A stretch of 39,955 nucleotides of DNA from assembly GCA_011523285.1 (NCBI GenBank), contig WTHC01000027.1, positions 1 through 39,955 on the forward strand. The letters are read 5' to 3'. Position 1 is the first letter of the stretch; every line of letters begins with the position of its first letter. The notes under the pieces are model-generated. The model was given only the letters and a program-made list of their open reading frames with translations, was not told the DNA's origin and ran no database searches. The DNA comes from Nitrosopumilaceae archaeon (GTDB taxonomy: Archaea; Thermoproteota; Nitrososphaeria; Nitrososphaerales; Nitrosopumilaceae). This document shows, piece after piece, positions 1 to 9,516 of the stretch. Both the position numbers and the translations under genes were made by a program.

Positions 1-49
1 GATTAACATAACTAATATTATATATACATAAAACAACTAATTATTAAAC

Positions 50-70
50 CTGGAGTGGAAATAAAGGTGT
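50..70 (+). repeat. ORB-like box 1
   Basis: CTGGAGTGGAAATAAAGGTGT; identical to the box at 110-130. Confidence 0.75.
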
Positions 71-109
71 TATTATTAAATTAACAAAGTTAATTTAGTA
101 TTTTAAAAT

Positions 110-130
110 CTGGAGTGGAAATAAAGGTGT
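110..130 (+). repeat. ORB-like box 2
   Basis: CTGGAGTGGAAATAAAGGTGT, exactly 60 bp after box 1. Confidence 0.75.
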
Positions 131-185
131 TTTTAAGTTTTATAAATTTAATATTAACTAATATTCACAATAGTTAATAACATAG

Positions 186-203
186 ACACCTTAATTTCTA
201 TTG
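186..203 (-). repeat. Degenerate inverted ORB-like box 3
   Basis: Reverse complement reads CAATAGAAATTAAGGTGT, sharing GAAAT-AAGGTGT with boxes 1 and 2. Confidence 0.6.
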
Positions 204-270
204 ATTTATTTAATAAAAATTATTTTAATAATAATATAAACTAAATATATCAAATTAATTCTTTATTTAA

Positions 271-286
271 CAAGAAATCAAGGTGT
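271..286 (+). repeat. Degenerate ORB-like box 4
   Basis: CAAGAAATCAAGGTGT, sharing GAAAT-AAGGTGT, immediately before the orc1/cdc6 start. Confidence 0.55.
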
Positions 287-292
287 ATATGT

Positions 293-1531
293 ATGTCTGA
301 TGATGATCACTTGAAAAATCTTTTAAATTTCATAAAACAAGGTAAAACTATAATTAAAGATCGTAATGTTTTACATTTCTCTTATTTACCAACAACTATT
401 TTACATAGAAAAAATGAACAGGGAAAAATACTTCAATCATTATCACCAATCTTGAAACATTCTAGACCATCTAATTTATTAATTTATGGTAAACCTGGTA
501 CTGGAAAAACATTAGTAGTGAAAAAAATTTTAAAACTAATAATAGATGATAATGCTAAAGAAAATAAATTCCCAATTAAATTAGTTTATACAAATTCAAA
601 AGATGAAATGACATTATATGGTTTATTAGTAAGTTTAGGTTCTCAATTAGGATTAAAATCACAGAAACCATTAACTAATAACGAAGATTGGTTACCCAAA
701 ACAGGATTATCTATTAGTATGGTATTTAATATAATTATTAAGACTATTATTAAAAATAAATTTAATACAGTATTTGTTATAGATGAAATAGATAATTTAG
801 CAGATCTGGTATCTAAAACAGGAAAAGATATTTTATATCAATTAACACGTGCAAATGAAAGAATTGATCAAGGTTCACTTACATTAATTGGAATTTCTAA
901 TGATTTAACATTTAAAGAGAGATTAGATCCTAGAGTTATTAGCAGTCTTAGTGAAGAAGAAATAATCTTTACTAATTATAATGCATATCAATTAAAAGAA
1001 ATTTTATTAGACAGGATAAAACATGCATTTGTAGATGATAATTCAGTAGAAGAATCAGCATTAAATCTTTGTTCTGCATTGGCAGGACGTGAACATGGTG
1101 ATGCTAGACGTGCAATAGATTTATTACGTGTAGCTAGTGAAATCGCTGAAAGAGAACAGTCTTCTACTATTAAACCACATCATATAAAATCCGCTTATAG
1201 AAAAATGGAAGAAGATAAAGAAATAACTACATTAAAATCATATTCCTTACATGAAAAATTACTCATACTTTCGGTACTGAAAGCTAAAAAATTCTACACT
1301 GGTGAAATATATACCATATATAAAGAATTTTGTAAAAAAATTAGCCAAAAAGAATTGACACAACGAAGAGTAACACAATTGTTAAGTGAATTAGAATTAT
1401 CAGGTATGGTTAGTGGAAGAATAATAAGTCAAGGCATACATGGAAGAACAAAAAAATATACTTCATCTATATCATACGAAACAGTTGTAAATACACTTAA
1501 AAACGATACAATATTCTATGATTTAATATAA
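293..1531 (+). CDS. cdc6: Orc1/Cdc6 family replication initiator
   Basis: 412 aa; Walker A GKPGTGKT, Walker B VFVIDEIDNL, GREHGDARRAIDLLRVASEIAE sensor-2 region, C-terminal winged helix. Confidence 0.95.
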   Translation: MSDDDHLKNLLNFIKQGKTIIKDRNVLHFSYLPTTILHRKNEQGKILQSLSPILKHSRPSNLLIYGKPGTGKTLVVKKILKLIIDDNAKENKFPIKLVYTNSKDEMTLYGLLVSLGSQLGLKSQKPLTNNEDWLPKTGLSISMVFNIIIKTIIKNKFNTVFVIDEIDNLADLVSKTGKDILYQLTRANERIDQGSLTLIGISNDLTFKERLDPRVISSLSEEEIIFTNYNAYQLKEILLDRIKHAFVDDNSVEESALNLCSALAGREHGDARRAIDLLRVASEIAEREQSSTIKPHHIKSAYRKMEEDKEITTLKSYSLHEKLLILSVLKAKKFYTGEIYTIYKEFCKKISQKELTQRRVTQLLSELELSGMVSGRIISQGIHGRTKKYTSSISYETVVNTLKNDTIFYDLI

Positions 1532-1532
1532 A

Positions 1533-2936
1533 CTAACTAAAATTATTTTGGTAAACCTTAAATGTTTTTAGATTTACTATCAATGCAGTTCCTGGTGTTG
1601 GTGTTATACCAACACTAGATTGAAACGGTGTTTGTTTTTGCCATGTACCAGAATTAATTAATAAAGTTCCTCTATAACTATTATAATCTAATATGTGAAC
1701 GTGACCGGTAACAAAAATATCTGGGATATTATCAATCACTAACATATCGTTGTATTCTGGCGCTATAGGAGTACGATTTCCATATATTGGACTTAAATGC
1801 CTAGAACGAAGTAATAATTTCATAACTGTAGTAGGTTTATCATAATGTATTCCAGGTGTTGTTTTTACTACATCATCAATACTTTGCCCATGATAAATTA
1901 ATACTTTCACATCATTTAAAGAAATTAAAGACGGGTTCCCAATTAGAGAAATGTTTTCATTATTATTGAAAAATTTAAATTTCCCAGGTATAGCAGGTTG
2001 AGGTAAAGCTCTTCTCCCGGGATCGTGATTTCCAGGTATCACAAATATTTTTATACGCTTCGGAATCTTACTTAAAATATAAGCCGTCTTGTGTAATTGT
2101 TTATCTATTGTATCTAAATTTAACTCATCATTTTGACCAGGATAAATACCAATTCCATCTACCAAATCTCCAACAATTATTATAAAAGCAATTTTGGTAG
2201 CGATATAATCTTCACTAGATAACCATGAAATAAATTCATTGAATTCTTTCTCCATGAAATATTTACTACCTATATGTAAATCAGATATAAAAACAACATA
2301 TGTATCATTTTTAGATCTATTTGGTTTTCTTTCAGGTATATCTGGAAGTATTATTTCCTTACAAATAATATTTCTTGAATCATTAACTTGAATTTTGAAT
2401 ATTGCAAGTTGATCCAGAAGCAACATTCCCGCAATGTTTTTTATTTTTTCATCAAAAACTAAAACTTCAATTGAGTTAGTGAGATCATCTATTATTAATT
2501 TTATAAATTTTTTTTCTGTGTCTCTTTTTAATAATAAACCACAAACATACATTATATTATTAGATTTTTCACTTAAAACATCTGATATCGTATTTATTTT
2601 TTTAAATTCCGGTCTTTGCATGATTATTTTTTTTAATTTAACAAACCGATCTTTAAATAACGAATAATACCCATTAATACCTTCACCAGATGTAATTCTT
2701 GATGTAGGATCAAGTAAAATATTATATTTTGTATTTGTAGTCTTGTTTATCCATTCATTAAAATCATTTTCTGTTATTACAATATCATTTTTATCTGTTT
2801 TTTTATTAATGATTTTCTGTATGATATTTTTTATTTCATTTACATCTATAATCTCACACCATTTAGATACATTAGGTTGTATTTGAAATCCATTTTCTAA
2901 CGCATAATTTAATACATCTTCGAATGCTTCACTCAA
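1533..2936 (-). CDS. polB: DNA polymerase D (Pol II) small subunit DP1, metallophosphatase fold
   Basis: 467 aa; OB region plus ISDLHIGS, VGDLVDGIG, PGNHDPGRRALPQP, YHGQSIDD and TGHVH motifs. Confidence 0.93.
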   Translation of the reverse strand: MSEAFEDVLNYALENGFQIQPNVSKWCEIIDVNEIKNIIQKIINKKTDKNDIVITENDFNEWINKTTNTKYNILLDPTSRITSGEGINGYYSLFKDRFVKLKKIIMQRPEFKKINTISDVLSEKSNNIMYVCGLLLKRDTEKKFIKLIIDDLTNSIEVLVFDEKIKNIAGMLLLDQLAIFKIQVNDSRNIICKEIILPDIPERKPNRSKNDTYVVFISDLHIGSKYFMEKEFNEFISWLSSEDYIATKIAFIIIVGDLVDGIGIYPGQNDELNLDTIDKQLHKTAYILSKIPKRIKIFVIPGNHDPGRRALPQPAIPGKFKFFNNNENISLIGNPSLISLNDVKVLIYHGQSIDDVVKTTPGIHYDKPTTVMKLLLRSRHLSPIYGNRTPIAPEYNDMLVIDNIPDIFVTGHVHILDYNSYRGTLLINSGTWQKQTPFQSSVGITPTPGTALIVNLKTFKVYQNNFS

Positions 2937-3001
2937 GTATAATTAAATAAATGATTGAATAAATATATTATGCGTTAATATTATTTATTAAATAAATTAA
3001 C

Positions 3002-3526
3002 ATGCATCGCTTTCAAAGAATTTTAGTTTTTTTTGTCTTTTTGATTTTATTTACTGTTATTTATGATTTTGGTACAATGAATGAAGTGGAAAAAACAGAT
3101 GCAGAAAAATTCATTGAAGATTTTAATGAAATAATACATGAAATAGATTCTATTGGTATATTTTTACATAATTTAGCAATAGCATTACCAATGTTTATTC
3201 CAGGCGTTGGTATTTTATGGGGGTTTTTTTCATCTTGGTCTACAGGATATGCATTTGCCGCTTTAGAATCTATTAAACCATCACTATCATCAATAGATCC
3301 ACTCAAATTATTATACTTCACACCTTTTGGATTGTTAGAATTAACAGCATATTCAATTGCAATGTCCAGGAGTTTTTTATTAATGTATAAAATAATCAAA
3401 AAAATTTCACTTAAACATGATTTGGTTATAATATTTATCGAAATAATAATAACAACAGTCTTATTGCTTTTAGGTGGTCTTGTAGAAGATTATATGTTAA
3501 TGTCGTTGCCTGATATTGACCTTTGA
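3002..3526 (+). CDS. Stage II sporulation protein M (SpoIIM/DUF95)-like membrane protein
   Basis: 174 aa; several TM segments; FIPGVGILWGFFSSWSTGYAFAAL... and TPFGLLELTAYSIAMSRSFLL pattern typical of the SpoIIM-like family. Confidence 0.7.
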   Translation: MHRFQRILVFFVFLILFTVIYDFGTMNEVEKTDAEKFIEDFNEIIHEIDSIGIFLHNLAIALPMFIPGVGILWGFFSSWSTGYAFAALESIKPSLSSIDPLKLLYFTPFGLLELTAYSIAMSRSFLLMYKIIKKISLKHDLVIIFIEIIITTVLLLLGGLVEDYMLMSLPDIDL

Positions 3527-4237
3527 TATATCGTAATAAGATTCTAACTTAGATTGTTTGATGATTATTATTGATAAATCAGAAAATTTTTTATTTTCTA
3601 AATCACTCACTTTACCATTAAATATTTTTTCATGGTCCATTGTAAGAGATTCGTATACAATAACATGCATTTTTGATGTATCAAACCCATTATTTTTTAA
3701 ATAAAAAGCAAATTCAGAATGCATAAATTGTTTTTTTGGTTGTGTTGCCCACGGCCTTGGTAAAGCTATAATATTAAAACCATCTATTAATCCTTTTAAC
3801 AATTCTATTTTTTTATTTTCTATTGGTGTAGAAACATGAAATGTGATTACCTTCGTTTTGTCTAGTGCTATTTGTGCTTTTGAAGCCGCGACTTGAATTG
3901 AGCTGATCCCTGGTATTATAGTTATATTACCAAATATTTGAATTAATCTATCTACCACTTCTGATTCAGAAAAATTAACATCTCCAGTAAAAGGAACAAC
4001 TAATTTTTTATTGCCTATTTCATTTTTTATTTTATTATATATTTCTTCTTGGTTTTCCATTGTTATTGTGTAGACATTTTTATTTTTCAATAATCTTCTT
4101 ATAGTATTTAATGTAAACTCATATCCTATTATGATATCTGCATCTAAAATTATATTTTGTACATTTTTAGTTATATAATCATAAAAACCAGGTCCTACAC
4201 CTACTGCAAAAACTTTTGGTGTTTTTATGTAAGTCAT
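3497..4237 (-). CDS. cbiE: Cobalt-precorrin-7 (C5)-methyltransferase CbiE-like
   Basis: 246 aa; FAVGVGPGFYDYIT SAM-methylase motif, FTGDVNFSES, IIPGISSIQVAASKAQIALD. Confidence 0.85.
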   Translation of the reverse strand: MTYIKTPKVFAVGVGPGFYDYITKNVQNIILDADIIIGYEFTLNTIRRLLKNKNVYTITMENQEEIYNKIKNEIGNKKLVVPFTGDVNFSESEVVDRLIQIFGNITIIPGISSIQVAASKAQIALDKTKVITFHVSTPIENKKIELLKGLIDGFNIIALPRPWATQPKKQFMHSEFAFYLKNNGFDTSKMHVIVYESLTMDHEKIFNGKVSDLENKKFSDLSIIIIKQSKLESYYDISKVNIRQRH

Positions 4238-4719
4238 CTTTTAACAATCTTTTGTATGAATTGTTCCCAATCAACATTCATGTATTTTGTTGGTGCTTTT
4301 AATGGATATTTGACCCAATCTTGAACAATTGTGAATCTACATTTTTTTTGTTTGTTTTTGACCATGTACGATAAATTCAAAACACTCCCCCATTTTTTTT
4401 GTTCATGATTCACATCTAAAATATTTTTAAAATGTATTTCTAGATTCCTTTTATCTTGCAGATCTTCTAACAAATTGTTTTCATTATACCCATCATGTCT
4501 AATTAATGTCTGTTTATTTTTGATCATTTTTGTAATTTGTCTTGTTACAGCATATTGCCACCACTTCATCTTTGCTTTAGTTTTATACACGAATATTAAA
4601 TGTTCATCTGTTAGAAATAACATTCCTTCTTTTCCACCTATGGAGACTATTCTTTTTGTTTCCATCCAAACTGAAAGTAAATGCGCATTAATTTTTTCGT
4701 CTTTCTTCATTTCGTACAC
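4234..4719 (-). CDS. Conserved hypothetical protein, possibly PH/GRAM-like
   Basis: 161 aa ORF overlapping cbiE by 4 bp (ATGA-type coupling); GGKEGMLFLTDEHLIFVYKTK is GRAM/PH-like in appearance. Confidence 0.65.
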   Translation of the reverse strand: MYEMKKDEKINAHLLSVWMETKRIVSIGGKEGMLFLTDEHLIFVYKTKAKMKWWQYAVTRQITKMIKNKQTLIRHDGYNENNLLEDLQDKRNLEIHFKNILDVNHEQKKWGSVLNLSYMVKNKQKKCRFTIVQDWVKYPLKAPTKYMNVDWEQFIQKIVKR

Positions 4720-4813
4720 TTTAATTTTATTAGTAATTATTGACTGTTATATTAAATTATTATGTAAAATTAATTAAGATACAGTAAAATAACCATTCAG
4801 CAATTAGAATTTT

Positions 4814-5137
4814 ATGAAAAAAGAATACGTCATAGTGCGTATAGATGCATCGCATGACGGTTCTCCATACGTAATATTGTCTTTATCATCTACCAAAGAC
4901 CTTAAAGAAAATAATCAACCACTCTCATCTCCATTTGGAACTAATATGGTGGGATTTTCAAATATGGATGATGTGATGAAAGGACTCAATAAGATGTTTT
5001 CTGGAGGTGGAGCATTAGGATCATCTGGAGCAATAACATCTATGAAATTAGACATACACGAATATAAAGAACTCAATTTGTCTGTTGGTGATAAAGTTTA
5101 CCTAGAACTAACTAAAGCTGAAAACCTAGGGGTATAA
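4814..5137 (+). CDS. Conserved hypothetical protein
   Basis: 107 aa intact ORF; compact spacing to neighbours; no overlapping alternative. Confidence 0.65.
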   Translation: MKKEYVIVRIDASHDGSPYVILSLSSTKDLKENNQPLSSPFGTNMVGFSNMDDVMKGLNKMFSGGGALGSSGAITSMKLDIHEYKELNLSVGDKVYLELTKAENLGV

Positions 5138-5142
5138 CCAAA

Positions 5143-5790
5143 TCAGCGATTAATCTCAGAATATAAAATTTGGTATGCCTTAGATGCGTCTTTTGCATCT
5201 ATTATAATAATTATGCTATCCAAACTAAAAAACGCATTTTTCATTTCTATTCCGTTATTATGTAACAATTCAGTTATGTATGATGTGACATCGCTTCGAT
5301 TTTCATTATTTATTAATGTTATTTTTAATTTTGCAAGACCTGTATTGAATAAATTTTCATTGTTTGGTAATGTTGAAAATACTTCTCTAACATCATCTAT
5401 ATCTTCAGCTAGTACTATGAATGAATCTGCAAGTCTAAAAAACTCATAATCTGATTTCATATGTGAAAATTTATCCATGATATTTGATGTTTCGTTATTA
5501 TCCATACCATCCAACGAAAATTTTACATCCATAATTTTATCAGTTAATGATAATCGTGCATTTTTTAGTACAGCCTCTCTTTTTATATTGTCTTTTTCTT
5601 CGAAAGAATCAGAATATCTTTTAATTGCAACTACAATGGTATTTAAATTAGCTTGACTGCCAATAATGCGTTCTACTTCCGGTTGAATTTTTACAGCTAA
5701 TGCGGTATAATTGATAATATCCATTTTCATACAATCATAAATTGATCTATTATGCGTTATGATTTCTTTGACTATGTCTGGTACTGACAT
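5143..5790 (-). CDS. Conserved hypothetical protein, possible C-terminal ACT-like domain
   Basis: 215 aa; ALAVKIQPEVERIIG... and C-terminal GIEMKNAFFSLDSIIIIIDAKDASKAYQIL resemble regulatory ACT-type proteins. Confidence 0.65.
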   Translation of the reverse strand: MSVPDIVKEIITHNRSIYDCMKMDIINYTALAVKIQPEVERIIGSQANLNTIVVAIKRYSDSFEEKDNIKREAVLKNARLSLTDKIMDVKFSLDGMDNNETSNIMDKFSHMKSDYEFFRLADSFIVLAEDIDDVREVFSTLPNNENLFNTGLAKLKITLINNENRSDVTSYITELLHNNGIEMKNAFFSLDSIIIIIDAKDASKAYQILYSEINR

Positions 5791-5934
5791 TTATTAATAT
5801 TGATTTATGAGATATTTATATCTTGTAAAATAAACTATATTAATTGTATTCATTTTATAAACTGTCATATATATAATTTAAATTCGATATATTTATATTA
5901 TGTAATATATATTACAAATATTGGTGAATATGAC

Positions 5935-6420
5935 ATGATATTCGATGATGAAATAGATAAAATATTCAAAAAGATATCTCATCCATTCATAAATGTTGAT
6001 GACCTATTTGAAGATACAAAATCAAATCTTGGTTCTGGCCCATATTATTATGGTTATACGCTAACGATAGGGCCTAATGGCAAACCAATAATTAAAGAGT
6101 ATGGTAATGTGAAACCAGGTTTGTTGCTCACGTCAAATACCAAAGAACCATTAATTGATAAAATCACAAACACTAACGCAATTAAATTGGTAACTGAAAT
6201 GCCTGGGTTAGATAAAAAAGATATCAAAATTACAATGGAAGAAAACAAAATACAAATAAAAGGCGAAAAAGGTGAAAAAAGATATTGTGTTGATACTACG
6301 ATAGAAGAAAATATAGACAAAAACTCTGGTACAGCTAAATATACAAACGGCATACTTGAAATCAAATTTAATTTGATAAAAAAACAACCTACAAAAAACA
6401 AAAACATCGAAATCCAATAA
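5935..6420 (+). CDS. Hsp20/alpha-crystallin family small heat-shock protein
   Basis: 161 aa from internal ATG at 5935; AIKLVTEMPGLDKKDIKITMEENKIQIKGEKGEKRY and C-terminal GILEIKFN. The ORF-track start at 5800 reads through AT-rich leader and is less likely. Confidence 0.85.
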   Translation: MIFDDEIDKIFKKISHPFINVDDLFEDTKSNLGSGPYYYGYTLTIGPNGKPIIKEYGNVKPGLLLTSNTKEPLIDKITNTNAIKLVTEMPGLDKKDIKITMEENKIQIKGEKGEKRYCVDTTIEENIDKNSGTAKYTNGILEIKFNLIKKQPTKNKNIEIQ

Positions 6421-6425
6421 TTTTT

Positions 6426-8582
6426 TTGGTGATATTTATTAATAAAATAAATTTACAAATTGCTGAAATATCAAAACGGCATATTGGCAAAGGTATAGCA
6501 ATAATAGATCCAAAAATCGTCGAAGAAAATAATTTTATTACAGGACAAATTATTGAACTAACAGGTAATAAAAAAAGCTATGTTAAATTATGGTCTGGTT
6601 CCCAAGAGGATTATGGAAGCTCAATAATAAAAATAGATGGCTTAACTAGATATAATATAGGATCTGGAATTGGAGACACAATTTTAATAAGAAAAGTTAG
6701 CGCAAATAATGCTGTAAAAATAACTTTGTCTTCAACACAAAAATTAACAATAGATGGATTGAATGAACATATGATTGATAATTATGACGGTCGTGTTTTT
6801 GCAGTTGGAGATACTATAATGATAAATACACAATTTGGTAATAAATTACAATTAGTTGTAACTGATAGTATTCCGTCATCTCCTGTTATTATTACTAGCG
6901 ACACAAATTTTGAATTAGGTCACATGATTAAAGCTCCAGATCTTTCTACATCTAGAATAACATATGACGATTTAGGTGGTTTAAAAAAAGAAATACGCAA
7001 AATTAGAGAGATGATTGAATTACCATTACGACATCCAGAACTATTTGAAAAAGTTGGTGTAGCTGCTCCGAAAGGTGTTTTACTATATGGGCCTCCAGGT
7101 ACTGGTAAAACACTACTAGCGAAAGCTGTGGCTGGTGAAACGAATGCATATTTCATAAGCGTTTCTGGGCCTGAAATAATGGGTAAATATCACGGTGAAA
7201 GTGAAGAAAGGTTAAGAGAAATATTTAAGAAAGCTGAAGAACATGCCCCATCCATAATTTTTATTGATGAGATTGATTCTATTGCTCCAAAAAGAGAAGA
7301 AGTTACAGGTGAAGTAGAACGTAGAGTAGTTTCTCAGTTATTAACATTAATGGATGGGATAAATAACCGTGGAAAAGTTATAGTTATTGCAGCTACAAAT
7401 AGACAAGATAGCATAGATTCTGCGTTAAGAAGACCAGGACGATTTGACAAAGAAATTGAAATAGGCGTGCCTAATTATGAAGAAAGAGCTGAAATACTCA
7501 ATATACATATGAATGGGGTACCAATTGATGACAAAGTTGAACTTAATAACATTGCTAAAAAAACACATGGTTTTGTAGGTGCTGATTTACAAATGTTAGT
7601 TAAAGAAGCAGCGTTAAATTCTATGCGTAGGATGTTGCCACAAATAAATATGGATGATGATAAAATATCTTCATCTATATTAAAAAAAATAAAAATAACT
7701 GAAAATGATTTTGATTGTGCATTAAAAGAGATTAAACCATCTGCATTACGAGAAATATTAATCCAAATACCGTACATATCATGGAATGATGTTGGTGGGT
7801 TAGACGAAATAAAAAATGAATTGAGAGAAGTAATAGAATTACCAATAAAACATGAAGATGCATTTCTACATGTAGGCGCTAAACAAGTAAAAGGTATATT
7901 AATGCATGGTCCTCCAGGTACTGGTAAAACACTACTAGCGAAAGCAATAGCAAATTTAACTCAATCAAATTTTATTAGTATCAAAGGACCTGAATTATTG
8001 TCAAAATGGGTAGGAGAATCTGAAAGGGGTATACGTGAAATATTTAGGAAAGCTAGACAGGCATCTCCATGTATTATATTTTTTGATGAAATAGATTCAA
8101 TAATACCTAAACGTAACATGACATCAAGTTCTAATGTCACAGAAAAAGTTGTTTCGCAAATATTGACAGAGATCGACGGTCTTGAAGAATTACATGACGT
8201 ATTGATTATTGGCGCCACAAATAGATTGGATATAATAGATCCTGCTTTGTTAAGACCAGGAAGATTTGATAGAATTATAGAGGTCCCTAACCCCAATCAC
8301 AAAGATCGAGAAAATATATTTAAGATACATACTAAAAATAAACCAATAGACAAAAATGTAAACTTGAATAAACTAGCCGAGTTGACTAATAAATTCAATG
8401 GGGCTGAGATTGCTTCTGTATGTGACAGATCTGCCATTTTAGCATTAAAACGTTATTTAAATAATCCACAAGGAATAATAAATAATATCGTAATAACACA
8501 GAATGATTTTATGCATTCTATAGACGCTATTAATTCAGCTAAGGCCAAAAATCTACAATCTGGTCAGATAAATTTAATCTAA
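6426..8582 (+). CDS. Cdc48/VCP-type double AAA ATPase
   Basis: 718 aa; N-domain plus two [13 protein letters not shown] Walker A motifs and two [20 protein letters not shown] Walker B motifs; SRH motifs in both domains. Confidence 0.97.
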   Translation: MVIFINKINLQIAEISKRHIGKGIAIIDPKIVEENNFITGQIIELTGNKKSYVKLWSGSQEDYGSSIIKIDGLTRYNIGSGIGDTILIRKVSANNAVKITLSSTQKLTIDGLNEHMIDNYDGRVFAVGDTIMINTQFGNKLQLVVTDSIPSSPVIITSDTNFELGHMIKAPDLSTSRITYDDLGGLKKEIRKIREMIELPLRHPELFEKVGVAAPKGVLLYGPPGTGKTLLAKAVAGETNAYFISVSGPEIMGKYHGESEERLREIFKKAEEHAPSIIFIDEIDSIAPKREEVTGEVERRVVSQLLTLMDGINNRGKVIVIAATNRQDSIDSALRRPGRFDKEIEIGVPNYEERAEILNIHMNGVPIDDKVELNNIAKKTHGFVGADLQMLVKEAALNSMRRMLPQINMDDDKISSSILKKIKITENDFDCALKEIKPSALREILIQIPYISWNDVGGLDEIKNELREVIELPIKHEDAFLHVGAKQVKGILMHGPPGTGKTLLAKAIANLTQSNFISIKGPELLSKWVGESERGIREIFRKARQASPCIIFFDEIDSIIPKRNMTSSSNVTEKVVSQILTEIDGLEELHDVLIIGATNRLDIIDPALLRPGRFDRIIEVPNPNHKDRENIFKIHTKNKPIDKNVNLNKLAELTNKFNGAEIASVCDRSAILALKRYLNNPQGIINNIVITQNDFMHSIDAINSAKAKNLQSGQINLI

Positions 8583-8635
8583 AGTTGATCTTAATATACA
8601 CTTTACATTAAGAACATATTTTTTCACCAAACTTT

Positions 8636-9277
8636 ATGACAAATTTTGATAAGACTTGGACAAGACAAGAAACACAAAGTATGACCGGTAAACTAAGAGA
8701 CGCAGTTAAACCACAACAAGCACTAAAACCTAGAATACAAAATGCTGTCAATAAACTACAAACGCAAATATCTAAAATAGATCTAATGCTATCAAAATTG
8801 AAAGATCGAGATTCAAATATTTTTCAACGAATAGTAACTTCAATGCAACATCACGATTCTACAGCTAGTAAAGTTTTGTCTAATGAATTAGCTGAAATAC
8901 GTAAAGTTTCAAAAATGCTTGGCAATGCTAGAATGTCTTTGGAACAAGTTCAATTAAGATTGACTACTATCCATGATCTAGGAGACGCAATGGTTGCAAT
9001 AGCTCCAGCAGTATCCACAATGAAAGGATTAAAATCCTCTATTGGAAGATTCATGCCAGACGCTGACTCTGAATTGAGTTCAATGACACAAACATTAAAC
9101 GGATTAATGATTGATTCTTTGACAGATGAATCATTTAATATTGAATCCGACGTAACTAATGAAGAAACTGAAAAAATATTACAAGAAGCTTCTATTATGG
9201 CAGAACAAAAAACTAATGACAAATTCCCATCTGTTCCAACAAATGATTTCACACAGTCTAATGAACAGCTAGACTGA
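8636..9277 (+). CDS. cdvB: CdvB / Snf7-family ESCRT-III homologue
   Basis: 213 aa helical protein; LKPRIQNAVNKLQTQISKIDLMLSKLKDRD...LANELAEIRKVSKML...LEQVQLRLTTIHDLGDAMVAIAPAVSTMKGLKSSI typical of archaeal CdvB. Confidence 0.9.
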   Translation: MTNFDKTWTRQETQSMTGKLRDAVKPQQALKPRIQNAVNKLQTQISKIDLMLSKLKDRDSNIFQRIVTSMQHHDSTASKVLSNELAEIRKVSKMLGNARMSLEQVQLRLTTIHDLGDAMVAIAPAVSTMKGLKSSIGRFMPDADSELSSMTQTLNGLMIDSLTDESFNIESDVTNEETEKILQEASIMAEQKTNDKFPSVPTNDFTQSNEQLD

Positions 9278-9516
9278 TACATTATTTTTATATTTTTTAG
9301 TAAATAATATTTTAATTTGAATAAAATAGTGTAATTAATTTATTTAATACATAGTATATACATATATAAACTTCAATAAATTTTAATAACAAAATAATAG
9401 TATTTTATCATTAATAAATACACTTCATAAAGACGGTGAAAATAATTAATAATTAATATTTTTGTATAAATAAATTATAATTAATAACATACTAATTTGA
9501 TCTTAGATTAGATTTT

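Larger units (their letters stand above)
1..292. promoter_or_regulatory. Probable chromosomal replication origin (ORB-like boxes plus AT-rich unwinding region) upstream of orc1/cdc6; may extend left of the window
   Basis: Two copies of CTGGAGTGGAAATAAAGGTGT (50-70, 110-130), a related inverted box (186-203, ACACCTTAATTTCTATTG) and a direct related box (271-286, CAAGAAATCAAGGTGT), in very AT-rich DNA directly upstream of orc1/cdc6. Resembles the archaeal ORB core (CCAGTGGAAAC-AAAGGGGT). Confidence 0.8.

Noticed and set aside
50-130. Two identical 21-nt direct repeats with 39-nt spacing, CRISPR-like
   Set aside because: Only two exact copies, degenerate inverted third copy, no cas genes, and an ORB-like sequence next to orc1/cdc6; replication origin explains it better.
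5800-5934. N-terminal extension of the Hsp20 ORF
   Set aside because: I/Y/N-rich translation of AT-rich leader; ATG at 5935 is a better start.
6054-6417. Antisense ORFs of 117 and 69 aa over Hsp20
   Set aside because: Hydrophobic or Phe-rich translations typical of reverse-complemented AT-rich coding DNA; a well-supported CDS is on the other strand.
9283-9516. Very AT-rich 234-bp gap before nfo considered as a second origin or sRNA
   Set aside because: No ORB-like box, no convincing hairpin or box motif, and no ORF; composition alone is not evidence.
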